The notes under the pieces are model-generated. The model saw only the letters and a list, made by a program, of their open reading frames with translations. It made no database searches and was not told where the DNA came from. A DNA stretch of 64,000 nt from Erythroxylum novogranatense (lineage: Eukaryota > Streptophyta > Magnoliopsida > Malpighiales > Erythroxylaceae), in assembly GCA_029891385.1 (NCBI GenBank), contig CM057233.1, positions 27,883,852 to 27,947,851 of the forward strand, read 5' to 3'. Positions 55,531 to 64,000 of this stretch are shown piece after piece (the first letter of the stretch is position 1; each line of letters begins with the position of its first letter). A program made the translations under genes and the position numbers.

Positions 55531-56641
55531 TGATAAATGCATATTTGACTATAATATACACCTATATGTAATATTTTTTGCTTGATATTTCATAGTTTTG
55601 TTGTATATTTGGTACATAATTGACTCTAAGTGCATTTGTAGGTTATATTGCCTTCATGGACCAAAAAGAGAAGAATTATGATGAAAACATGTTATAAAAC
55701 AAAGATATGAAGCAACTAAGGACCTATACAACCATGTACAATGACTGTGTAAATCTTTGTAAATATGTAAAGATTGAAGAATTTGAGTTTTAATTGTGTG
55801 GAGCTACAAACTCATGTATCTTGATATATACAATCTTATATATTGCTTATGTAAGTCTTTATGCTCATATGAAATCGCAAATTTAGGTGTTTTTGAATAT
55901 ACACAGTCTCCTACAATCCCGTGTGAGTGATCGTGTATATCTCAGAAACCCTAAATTTTACTATAAAAGTATATTGGTGGAGGCAAACAAGGGGGAGTTG
56001 AATTATTAAGCAATTTTAGGTCGTAAGCAACATTCAAAGCTAATGATTTTGATTAGGGACAAGGCATACACGAAGAAAACGTTAAGAGATCCATTAGATA
56101 ACAACATCAATTCCATACTTGTAAAAAGATCCAATAAAAGAGAAATGGACATTTATAATTTTAGTGTCTTAGTGTAATGAACACTAATTTATGATAACAA
56201 TATGTTTTAATCTCTTATTCAATGCAATTATATTGATTAATTTATTACGATTAAATTATGTGTTTTATTCTTGTTTTAATATATCCGAATATTAATGCAT
56301 GATTTGATTTCATATGATTGAGATTGAGAAATCCTCTTGTATGAATAGATCTATCATAATTGGAAGGAACGTGCAAACCTAGAGATAGGATGGCATAAAT
56401 CCTCTAGATTATAGTCAAACCTAATAGTAGAATTTATAAATTGATAATGCAATCATAAGGGTTTTAACAAGAAATATTTTTTTTAATCACCTAATGGATT
56501 AGTTTCACTCAACTTTCAAGTAAATTTCACATTTTCTTCCACTTTTCTTCTATTTTTACATAGTTAAACTCTAAAAATAGTGACTATTTCAATATTACTA
56601 AAATTTTCTTGGGTGCTAAGAGCAATTTGTCCTACATTTTT
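55531..56641 (+). repeat. Second G LTR, interrupted at its end by solo LTR I
   Basis: TGATAAATGCATATTTGAC start and blocks shared with 7248-7389 plus 52802-53590. It runs on past 56350 to GTGCTAAGAGCAATTTGTCC and a T-run, where LTR I inserted. The exact 3' edge is uncertain (about 56634 or just beyond I). Confidence 0.75.
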
Positions 56642-57539
56642 TGTAACATCCCATCACTGATGGGAAGGGTTTATTGGTAAATTGGGACGGGTTAGTAGGT
56701 TACATTGCATATTTTGATTTGTTCATTAATTTGGCCTCTCGATATAGAGAGGAATGAGACATTTTCCATATGCACATTTAGGTACATGCATTCATGACAT
56801 TTTCCGGCATTTATTTGTGATTATGTTGTGCTTTGTGAATTTGGGGATGATGGTGGTTGAAAATTGAATTGACATTTTCTAGGAGTGATTCTCGGTTGTT
56901 AGTGACCCTTACGAACATTTTCTGGAAGTTTTGGGAGAAAAAGTCAGGACCGGAGAATTATCTAATTGACGGACTGATTGACTGAATAGTACTGAATAAT
57001 TGTTCAATGGCGATGGGAAATTAGATACATGAATTTGAATAGAGAAAAAGAACTTTGTAAGTAATTGAGGAAAAGTTGAGTAATATGCCTTCTGAGCCCT
57101 AGGTTTTAAGTTTGTTATAAGAGTAACCCTTAATGCCTTCAGTTTTGATATTTTTTTCCCTTTGAAAGTTACAAAATCACTTTGGCAGTAGACTTATCTC
57201 CTCCATCCTAGGGCATGCTATTTCTTTCTTTTGATTGATGCTTGGTTTCCCTCCCTACATGATCTTTTGTTATCCTTGCTTGCTCCTCAAACCTAAACCT
57301 AGTGAAGATGAAGATTGGTGAAAATTTGAGAGAGCCGTAGGTGTTAAAGGCTTAGAGAAATTTTCGGGAGTTTGAAGAGAGGAAGCTTGATTTGGTAAGT
57401 AAATGGCTTGTATGTTGTTTCTTCTTGTTGAAATGCATTTATGGTGTTTAATGTGAAAGATTGAGGTGGTTGAGTTTGAGTTATGGATGATTTTAGAGAG
57501 AAATAGGTGAAAAATGGTCGGAGCAGATGATCGGGAACC

Positions 57540-57690
57540 CATACGTCGCGACGTCTTAAGGGCCTCGTCGCGATGAGCGTGGTTAGACGTCGCGATGAGC
57601 AGTTAAATTCCTCTTCGCGACGAGCGATTAGACGTCACGACGGGTGGTTAGTCGTCGCGGCGAGCGTTCTTTGGCCGCGGCGAGTCTGAT
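57540..57690 (+). repeat. CpG-rich minisatellite in LTR I
   Basis: Units of roughly 20-25 bp with CGTCGCGACGAGCG and TTAGACGTCGCGA words. Confidence 0.82.
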
Positions 57691-58649
57691 TTTCTGAACT
57701 GATGTGATTTAGTTCTTGGGTCATAACTAATGATGTAGACCTCCAATTGAAATGATTTTTGATTCGTTATGAACTAGAGAAAGAGGTCTACAATTAAGGT
57801 GAAGTAAGAAAGTTTGAATTCAGGTTTTTAAGATCTCAAATCTTGAAACAAATTGAGTATAGATTTCTATTTCGGCCTAAAAATTGTTTCTTGATAATTG
57901 GAGTATAATTGTGAGAATTCTGAAATAGATTCAATGCCTTTGAGGTTTTAGAAATAGAGTATAATGGATGATATTGATCTAGTAAATAGTAATTTGGCTT
58001 TGAGGTCTTCCTTGAGAATTTAAGGGTATTGTCTAAATGTGATAGTGTATATAGAATGAAAAGTTGGTTTCGAGACAAAAGAAAGTGGAATTTGGGATTT
58101 AGCGCCGGGAAGGTCACGAACATGCACCGTACATCTTTTATTTACGACATGTGCATTATTGAATTATTCTGATTGTGCATTTAGTAATGGGAAATTATTT
58201 GGTATTATAGAGGCCTTAGTTGGAACGACATTCCACGGATATTCTTTGGGACTTCGGCGAGAGTTCGGAAGTTTCGGTGAGTAACCTAGTTGGTTCCTCA
58301 ATCTTTGATTGTTAAATGTTCTGTACTTAGAATTTTGTGGAGAATAATGATGAGTATATGTGAATTGTTATGTTTGAAATCTCGAACCGAAAGTCCGAGG
58401 GATTGAGTGCTTTGACATTGAAGTGTAGACTGTTTGTGAAATGTGAAATGTTCATGTTTCAATGTAATAAATTGTGAATGTATGGTAATATGTGATTGAG
58501 AACGATATGACTGTTTTCGATAAATTGGATCTGATTGCATTGTGATAAATGAATTCCATGAACGATTGATTAATAACGGTTCTGACTGGAGCTGCCACCG
58601 AGAGCTACAAGCTCGACTACTGGAAAAGAGCCTCGTGCTCGAAAGGGAA

Positions 58650-58990
58650 TAGTGCATACCCAAAGGACTCTCCTATCCCTAAGACGCGTGGGAAGTAGTG
58701 CATACCTAAAGGGCTCTCCTATCCCTAAGACGCATAGGAAGTAGTGCATACCCAGAGGGCTCTCCTACCCCTAAGATGTGTTTAACGCTTAACGAGCCTA
58801 GAAAAGGACAGTTTAGAGATACAAGCTCAATGTTTAATGCACCCGAAAAGGGACAGTTCAGAGCGATATGCTCAACGTTTAATGCGCCCGAAAAGGGACA
58901 ATTCAGAGCTATAAGCTCAATGTTAATGCGCCCATTTTGGGACAGTTTAAAGCCTCAGGTTCATTGATTAATGTGCCCAGATTGGGACAG
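58650..58990 (+). repeat. Two short tandem repeat sets in LTR I intron-like tract
   Basis: Three copies of TAGTGCATACC ... GGGCTCTCCTA with about 52-bp spacing, then four copies of GGGACAGTTTAGAG ... CTCAATGTTTAATGCGCCC with about 57-bp spacing. Confidence 0.85.
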
Positions 58991-59705
58991 TACAGGCACT
59001 CAATCACAACACTGAAATAAAATGGAAAAATGTTATGTATTCATTACTTATGCATTTGATTGAATTCTGGATTAGGAAAAAGGTAGAATGCCTTCCAATT
59101 ATGTGATCTTCTGAATATGCTATGGTGAAATGATCTGTAATCTGCTATGTGATTTTCTGAATGTTCTATTGTGATAATCTGTACGCTATTTGCGTAATGC
59201 ATGAATTGAGTGAACCATCGATGATGGTTTCTCATTGAGTTTGCAAACTCACCCAAAATTGCAATCTATTTTTCAGGATCGAGAGAGTAGACTCCTAGCT
59301 CCAGTGAGAAGGACTTTTCCTGCCGTGTGGATCTAGTTGGAAAGAGAAGTCATGACACACAGGTCGGTCAGCTGGGATTGTTTTGGGGATGACCTAGTTA
59401 GATTTTTGTATTAGTTTCCCCTTTTGGAGTATGTCTTAGACAGTGGAAAACTGATAGTCATCTAAATTTCTGTTTTGATGAAATGATATGAGAAAGTGAT
59501 TCGGTTTCAAAAATTTAGTGATTTTAGATTATGGTTTATTTATGCGAAGCCATGAGAGTAGTGTAGTGTCCAATCGTAGTTCTCCCTTATTGTAGGATAC
59601 GTATCGAAATGACCCACGGGCATTCCGATGCGTACTCTACGGTAAGGGGGCGCTACATTTTTCCTTGTGTTCTTGGTGTTTATTTTGTAGGTATTCATAT
59701 AGAAT

Positions 59706-60417
59706 ATGACACCTAGAGTAAAGCAAATCACATAAAGGTCTAACCCCAAAGGAAAAGCAAAGGTTGAGAGCAGTGGAGCATGGGATTTGGCTATAGATTT
59801 TGGAGCTCTATTCTCAATCTTCTCACAAGAAGTAGGTGAGAATTTCCAAAAATTTCGTACTAAATTTGACGTTGCACCTTGTTATTTTGATTTCCAAATT
59901 GTGGAAGAATTAGGCTTAAAGATAAAGTGGAATCTTTATGTACTATAATCAATTAACAAAATTTTATTCACTTTGATTTTGTTGTTAATGAAAAACTTTC
60001 ACTAGAATTATATACTACCCCTAGTTATAAGCCAAACAAGTAAGACAATTTTTGGTTTAGACTAAAATGGGAACCATGCAACTTAGATCATAATGTTATG
60101 GAGGATATATTTGGATTCCCTAGTAATAAAATAGTATAATCCCATAAAATTTTTCAAGATAACAAATATTACAAGAAATTGGTAAGGTAAAAAGTGTTTA
60201 AACCTTACAATGCATTAAATAATTTAATTAGGAATACATAACACTTATTGCTACATAAATTCATGTGGCACACCATTTTTGTGAAGAGTCAAAGCAATAA
60301 GTGTTTTAAAAAGGATTTGTTTTTCCTTTGTGTATGCACAATAAAATTAACGTATGGACTTCTAAACACATATGATAAGTGTAAATTGCATCATGGTTTA
60401 GGGCATAGTTTGATATA
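59706..60417 (+). pseudogene. N-terminal part of second G-type ORF
   Basis: ATG at 59706. MTPRVKQIT, a stop at codon 10, then RSNPKGKAKVESSGAW and GALFSIFSQEVGENFQKF, FDVAPCYFDFQIVEELGL, and after frameshifts FWFRLKWEPCNLDHNVMEDI and MWHTIFVKSQSNK-like pieces. It looks like the N-terminal half of the single ORF of a non-autonomous plant retrotransposon. It follows the second G LTR, so the order here is C-terminus, tail, LTR, N-terminus. Interrupted at 60418 by LTR J. Confidence 0.6.
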
Positions 60418-61762
60418 TGTTTAGTCGTTAATTCGATCATTTAGTATTTGTTTAGGTTAGAATTGTGTTAGTTTGTTAATTATTTGTGTTTTAAGGGTTA
60501 GTACAACATTTTGAGCTTAAATATTATGTTTTTGAGGTACCTTGATGTGTTTACTAGTGTTTTAGGGTTAATATCGAAAAACAGAGGATTTTTGGAAGAC
60601 ATTTAGGTCAAAACAACAGAAGCTCCAGGAATGGCCCATAATCGTGGCCTGCACGTCACGATCATAACAGAAGGGTCAGATGTGAGCCACGATCATGTCT
60701 GTGTTGGGCAGATATGTAGACACTTATGAACTTCATGTTTTGAGGGAATTTTAGACCATTCAGACCCCAAAAAACCATAAAGCTACCCAAAACATAAGAG
60801 ACTATTTAAAGAATAATAAGAGAAGAAAGAAATGAGCTTTTTCATGCAGTCACTTTTAGAAACCCTAAGAGAGAAGAGGAAGAGAAAGAAAGGAGAAAGA
60901 GGAAGAAGAAGAGGTCTCGATGTGCTTCCCGGATTAGGAGGTTTCTCAACATTGCTGCCTTCCTAGATCATCTGTTATAAATTTTTATTTCCTTTTCGTT
61001 TAAATTTTATTCATATATAAAGTTGGGATGGATTGTATGATGATAGATGGTATAGAATGTTGATGATGTTCTAGCTCTTCTTCAGGATCTTATTTTAATT
61101 TAATCATAATTTAGTTGATTGTGTTTATTGGATGAATGTCGTGATTTGATTGCATTCTTGCATAATTCGGTAATAAACTGAGATGGTGAATTGAATAAAA
61201 AATGATTAAATTAGATTAATGAGAGTTAGGAGATTTAATAGAAACCATGACAAATCGGTAATTGTACAAAAAGAGATCTTGTGTAATATTTTGATAGTTT
61301 ATTAGAGTGCTCAGATCTAATTATAAATAATTTGTGAATTTAGAGATTACAAATTTTATAATCCAATTAAGGTTTATAAATTAGGGTTTAACTCGAGAGA
61401 GTGTAATCAGTTCTAGGATTGTCTATAAGTGACACCCCATTAACACATAATCAGCTAGGTTAGCATTAATGATAGGTAAAATCTCCTTTCTTATAAATTG
61501 GTAAATTCTTTGGTTGATTTCCATTATGCGTGCTTGTTTTTCAATTGTTAATTTCTTTATGTTTAACTTTTGATTAAATTAGTTACATTCAATTCTCGTA
61601 TTTACTTCCCATTGCATTGTTTATTTTTTGTCATGTCTTTTCAGCCTTAGATTTTTAGGATTAGACTAATCCCCCTCCTTGTGAGATCGACACCTCTTAT
61701 ACTACAGTCGCGACCCGTGTGCTTGTGGTATTTAAGGGTTTATAAATTTTAAAGCTCAAACA
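60418..61762 (+). repeat. Probable solo LTR J (Athila/Tat-like)
   Basis: TGTTTAGTCGTTAATTCG ... AAAGCTCAAACA inside the ORF. Contains CCTTGTGAGATCGACACC and CGACCCGTGTGCTTGTGG (61675-61727), typical of Athila/Tat LTR ends, and a purine-rich tract (60870-60915). Flanks are ATATA and ATACG, an imperfect duplication. The ORF sequence resumes on the other side. Confidence 0.6.
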
Positions 61763-62172
61763 ATACGATCATCATCTTCCACACAATAGTTACTTCAGTC
61801 ACTAGAAAAAGTAGTTATTTACGTATGGGATTGTTAGTAACTACATTTGCTCAGTATTATGATATTGTTGTTAATGGTCTTACATTTGTTGCTCCTGAGT
61901 TTTTGATAATACACACTTAAAGAGGGAAAAAATCCTAGAGTCCTATAGTACTTGATCTAATGTTAAGCATAGGAGAGGATAGGTGGCATCAAGTTTAGCC
62001 CTACAGCAACATCATCATGAGGAAACATCGAGTGAAGGATTTGAATAAGAAGAACAAAGATGGAAAAAAGGAGCTTAATAAAATAATAGAAAATAAAAAG
62101 AAATTGGAGGGAAAAATGGACACCATGGAAGTGCAATTGAAGCAGGTATTTGATGACAGTTCTACTAAATGA
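61763..62172 (+). pseudogene. C-terminal part of second G-type ORF
   Basis: After LTR J the frame resumes with YDHHLPHNSYFS, then LLVTTFAQYYDIVVNG and LTFVAPEFLIIHT in a shifted frame. A 51-residue open piece from ATG 62017 (MRKHRVKDLNKKNKDGKKEL ... KQVFDDSSTK) is Lys-rich and coiled-coil-like and ends at TGA 62170-62172. LLVTTFAQYYDI is placed like the YGMLLTRMF segment of the C2 third ORF. Confidence 0.55.
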
Positions 62173-62844
62173 AGAAATTGTTAAAAGTTTTTTATGGTGC
62201 AAGGCATCCAAGTTCCTTCTCTAACACCATCAACATCACGGTCCCCATAAGTATTCTTGACCTTTTTATTTATTTTTTTTGTTATGTTATTTATTTGTGT
62301 TTTTTTAGGTATGTATTATGTCCATGTTGAGGACAATGTGTTGTTCAAATATGGAGACATATATATAGTTGCATTATCAATTATATACGACTTTGCATTT
62401 GCATTGTGTTGATTTTTAATAGTGTTAGCATTGTATGAAATTTTTATTTTTATTGCATGCTGTTTCATTTTATGTATTTGTATCAATGTGTTAATGGCAT
62501 GGAATTGAAAGGAAATTCTTAATTACGAGCACGATCATTTAAATTATTAAGAAACATTAGCTTCTAAAGCTTTTGTTTTGAATGATTTTTTAGGTGAATG
62601 TGCATGTTGATTACAATGTTGTACCTATTTTTTCACTTTATGTCACTCGTGTGGATGCACTTATGATTGAACGAATTTAACTTCGTAGGAATCATTAATA
62701 GTTTTTTTATGAAAGTGGATTAATAAGGAAGAAATGATGTAGGTTATAGTATTAAAAAAATGTTCAATAAATGTGTTAAATAAATTTCCTATTTTACTAG
62801 CCCTTTTTGAAAAATTGGGGAGAATAGAGTTGGTAGCCAATTGT
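62173..62844 (+). other. Non-coding tail after second G-type ORF
   Basis: T-rich DNA with TTGAGGACAATGTG (62323-62336), matching the ACAATG block of the first tail. No LTR follows before C3 begins. Confidence 0.5.
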
Positions 62845-62919
62845 TGTTAAGTCAACATGACTTTACTTAAATATGATTTTGATGTATAACAAAAAGAGTT
62901 CAAATACAAAGAAAACAAA

Positions 62920-63155
62920 AGCAGGCGAGGTCGAACCTGCACGAAGATGTAAATGCAGGCGAAGTCGGACATGTACGAACTTAGATACGTAGCGAAGTTG
63001 AAATAATCAAGTCGATATAAACGTAAAGCGTATACGATGCAAATACAAAGCGAGGCGAGAGCACAAATACAAAGTAGACGCAGACGCAAATACAGACGCA
63101 GACGCAGACGCAAATGCAAAGCAGACACAGACGCAGAAAAGAAACAGACGCAAGA
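62920..63155 (+). repeat. U3 minisatellite of C3
   Basis: GCAGGCGAGGTCG-type units grading into GCAGACGCAGACGCAAAT units, about 90 bp upstream of the TATA box. Confidence 0.82.
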
Positions 63156-63244
63156 GTCAATTCGAGTTAGTTACAGAACTCAACTGATTAACCGTTTTTT
63201 AAAGATTCAAGATTCAAGAAACAAGAAGAAGTTGGAGACGAAGG

Positions 63245-63253
63245 CTATAAATA
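63245..63253 (+). promoter_or_regulatory. TATA box in C3 LTR
   Basis: CTATAAATA, preceded by GAAGG, as in C1. Confidence 0.65.
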
Positions 63254-63857
63254 CAAGTCGAAGTTGAAGATTGAAAAGTTACAAAACTTACTGAAAGTTA
63301 CGGAAAGTTTACACAAAACAGTTTTACAAAGAGCTTACAGATACTTATACGAAATAGCGAGAAAAATTACTACGTGAGAAAAGGTGATTTTGTTGAGTGC
63401 TATTTTTCTGTAACAAGTGTTCAAATATTTTTCGAGAAGAAAAGTTGTATAGATAGCCTGCAGAGGTTAAGTGTGAAAGAATATTGGTTGTAGAGACCTG
63501 AAGAGGCTCGTGAAAGAATACTTGTAACGATTGAAGAGATAGTGAAATCTCAGAAGAAACTCTGAGGACTGGACGTAGCCCACGGTTTGGGGTGAACCAG
63601 GATAAATCTTCGTGTCTACCACTCTTACTCTCTATCTCTATTTTAGTTTCAAAATATCTCATTACTTATTTTTGTATATACACAATATTGAAAAGTTTGA
63701 TTAATCAGAATCTATAAAATTCTGTAAAGAATTTTATTTCTTACAACTAGTTTTGAAAAGATTTATAAAAAAAGGGGAATACACAATTCAACCCCCCCTT
63801 CTCGTGCATTCTAATATCGTTTTCTAAGTGCTGTATTAACGTGTGATTCACTTCAAT

Positions 63858-63869
63858 TGGTATCAAAGC
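63858..63869 (+). other. Primer-binding site of C3
   Basis: TGGTATCAAAGC, one base from TGGTATCAGAGC. Confidence 0.85.
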
Positions 63870-63912
63870 AAGGTATCCAAGAATCACTTTGGCGAAGTGT
63901 GGATTAAAGATA

Positions 63913-64000
63913 ATGGCGAGTCACATGTATACATCATTGAAGGAGCCTCGGTCACTAGACCTCCAAAGATTCAACTGGAGAAGACTATCCTCTATCGAAA
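63913..64000 (+). pseudogene. gag start of C3, frameshifted
   Basis: ATGGCGAGTCACATG: one base is missing relative to C1 (ATGGCGGAATCACATA), after which ESHVYIIEGASVTRPP continues in the second frame. A further base is added near 63975. The last bases read CTCTATCGAAA where a CTG-containing word would be expected from relatives. Confidence 0.75.

Larger units (their letters stand above)
56642..59657 (+). repeat. Solo LTR I (3016 bp)
   Basis: TGTAACATCCCATCACTG ... GGGGGCGCTACA with TTTTT on both sides (56637-56641, 59658-59662) and no partner. It holds donor GTAAGT (57395), a CGTCGCGACGAGCG array (57540-57690), mini-exon (58211-58276), donor GTGAGTAACC (58277), three TAGTGCATACC repeats (58650-58770), four GGGACAGTT-type units (58805-58990), inverted repeats (59212-59250) and acceptor TTTTTCAG ending 59276. 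Confidence 0.92.
62845..63855 (+). repeat. 5' LTR of C3 (1011 bp)
   Basis: TGTTAAGTCAACATGACT ... GTGTGATTCACTTCA. Holds the minisatellite (about 62920-63155), TATA box (63245-63253), the block AGCCCACGGTTTGGGGTGAA (63577-63596) shared with C1 and C2, and AATTCAACCCCCCCTTCT near 63785. Confidence 0.93.
62845..64000 (+). mobile_element. copia element C3 (SIRE/Maximus-like), 5' end only
   Basis: 5' LTR, primer site and first codons of gag on the plus strand; runs off the right edge. Confidence 0.92.

Noticed and set aside
57540..57690. CpG island suggesting a host gene promoter
   Set aside because: Equivalent CpG-rich arrays occur inside A, B and D at the same LTR position, and no host gene follows.
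60413..61767. Perfect target-site duplication for LTR J
   Set aside because: Flanks are ATATA and ATACG, matching at three of five bases only; J is kept as probable because the interrupted ORF resumes after it.
63037..63267. Arg-rich protein with RRRRKYRRRR repeats
   Set aside because: Translation of the C3 LTR minisatellite upstream of its TATA box.

Overview
This window is plant nuclear DNA made almost entirely of LTR retrotransposons. I found no host gene, tRNA, rRNA, CRISPR array or microbial gene. The evidence is plant Ty1/copia pol of the SIRE/Maximus type, a Ty3/gypsy chromovirus with a Tekay/Del-like pol and a chromodomain-like tail, Met-tRNA primer-binding sites (TGGTATCAGAGC), Athila/Tat-like fragments, and AT-rich filler. 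A eudicot is likely; the species cannot be told.

Layout, left to right. 1-6320: minus-strand copia element C1, with its 5' LTR at 5181-6320 and its 3' end off the left edge. 6321-7247: unassigned AT-rich DNA. 7248-62844 is one nested stack. The outermost layer is a non-autonomous Athila/Tat-like element family (G): LTR start 7248-7389, LTR remainder 52802-53590, ORF and 3' tail 53777-55530, a second LTR from 55531, then a second ORF 59706-62172. Into the first G LTR went gypsy element F (7390-8881, gag-protease remnant 39603-40735, 3' LTR 40736-42480 and 52324-52801). Into F went gypsy element C (5' LTR 8882-11761 and 28795-29504, PBS 29511) and an intact-length copia element C2 (42481-52318, TSD TTGTC). 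Into the C LTR went solo LTR A (minus; TSD TTGTG at 11757 and 28790). Into A went a full Tekay-like gypsy element (12023-22359, TSD CTAGG) and solo LTR B (minus; 24090-28016, TSD CCTAA). Solo LTR D (33442-36314, TSD TTTTG) and solo LTR I (56642-59657, TSD TTTTT) are separate insertions. 62845-64000 starts a third copia element, C3, on the plus strand.

How it works together: the gypsy-type LTRs are long (2.7-3.9 kb) and belong to related but clearly diverged families. Although most of their sequence differs, seven of them (Tekay pair counted once) keep the same internal plan. That plan is a leader with a GTAAGT-type donor, an AG-flanked mini-exon of 62-70 nt, a GTGAGTAACC-like donor, and an intron-like tract ending in two inverted repeats and a polypyrimidine-AG. 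This looks like a two-intron 5' leader carried inside the LTR and is the most unusual signal here. Most of these LTRs also carry a CpG-rich or CAGACG-type minisatellite whose repeat unit differs from family to family. The copia LTRs carry a related GCAGACG-type minisatellite just upstream of their TATA box.

Nearly every coding region is broken by stops or frameshifts. Part of that damage follows a regular pattern (CTG or CAG read as CG or TCG, including inside a primer-binding site and a reverse-transcriptase motif). It may be a consensus-sequencing artefact at methylated CHG sites rather than real mutation.
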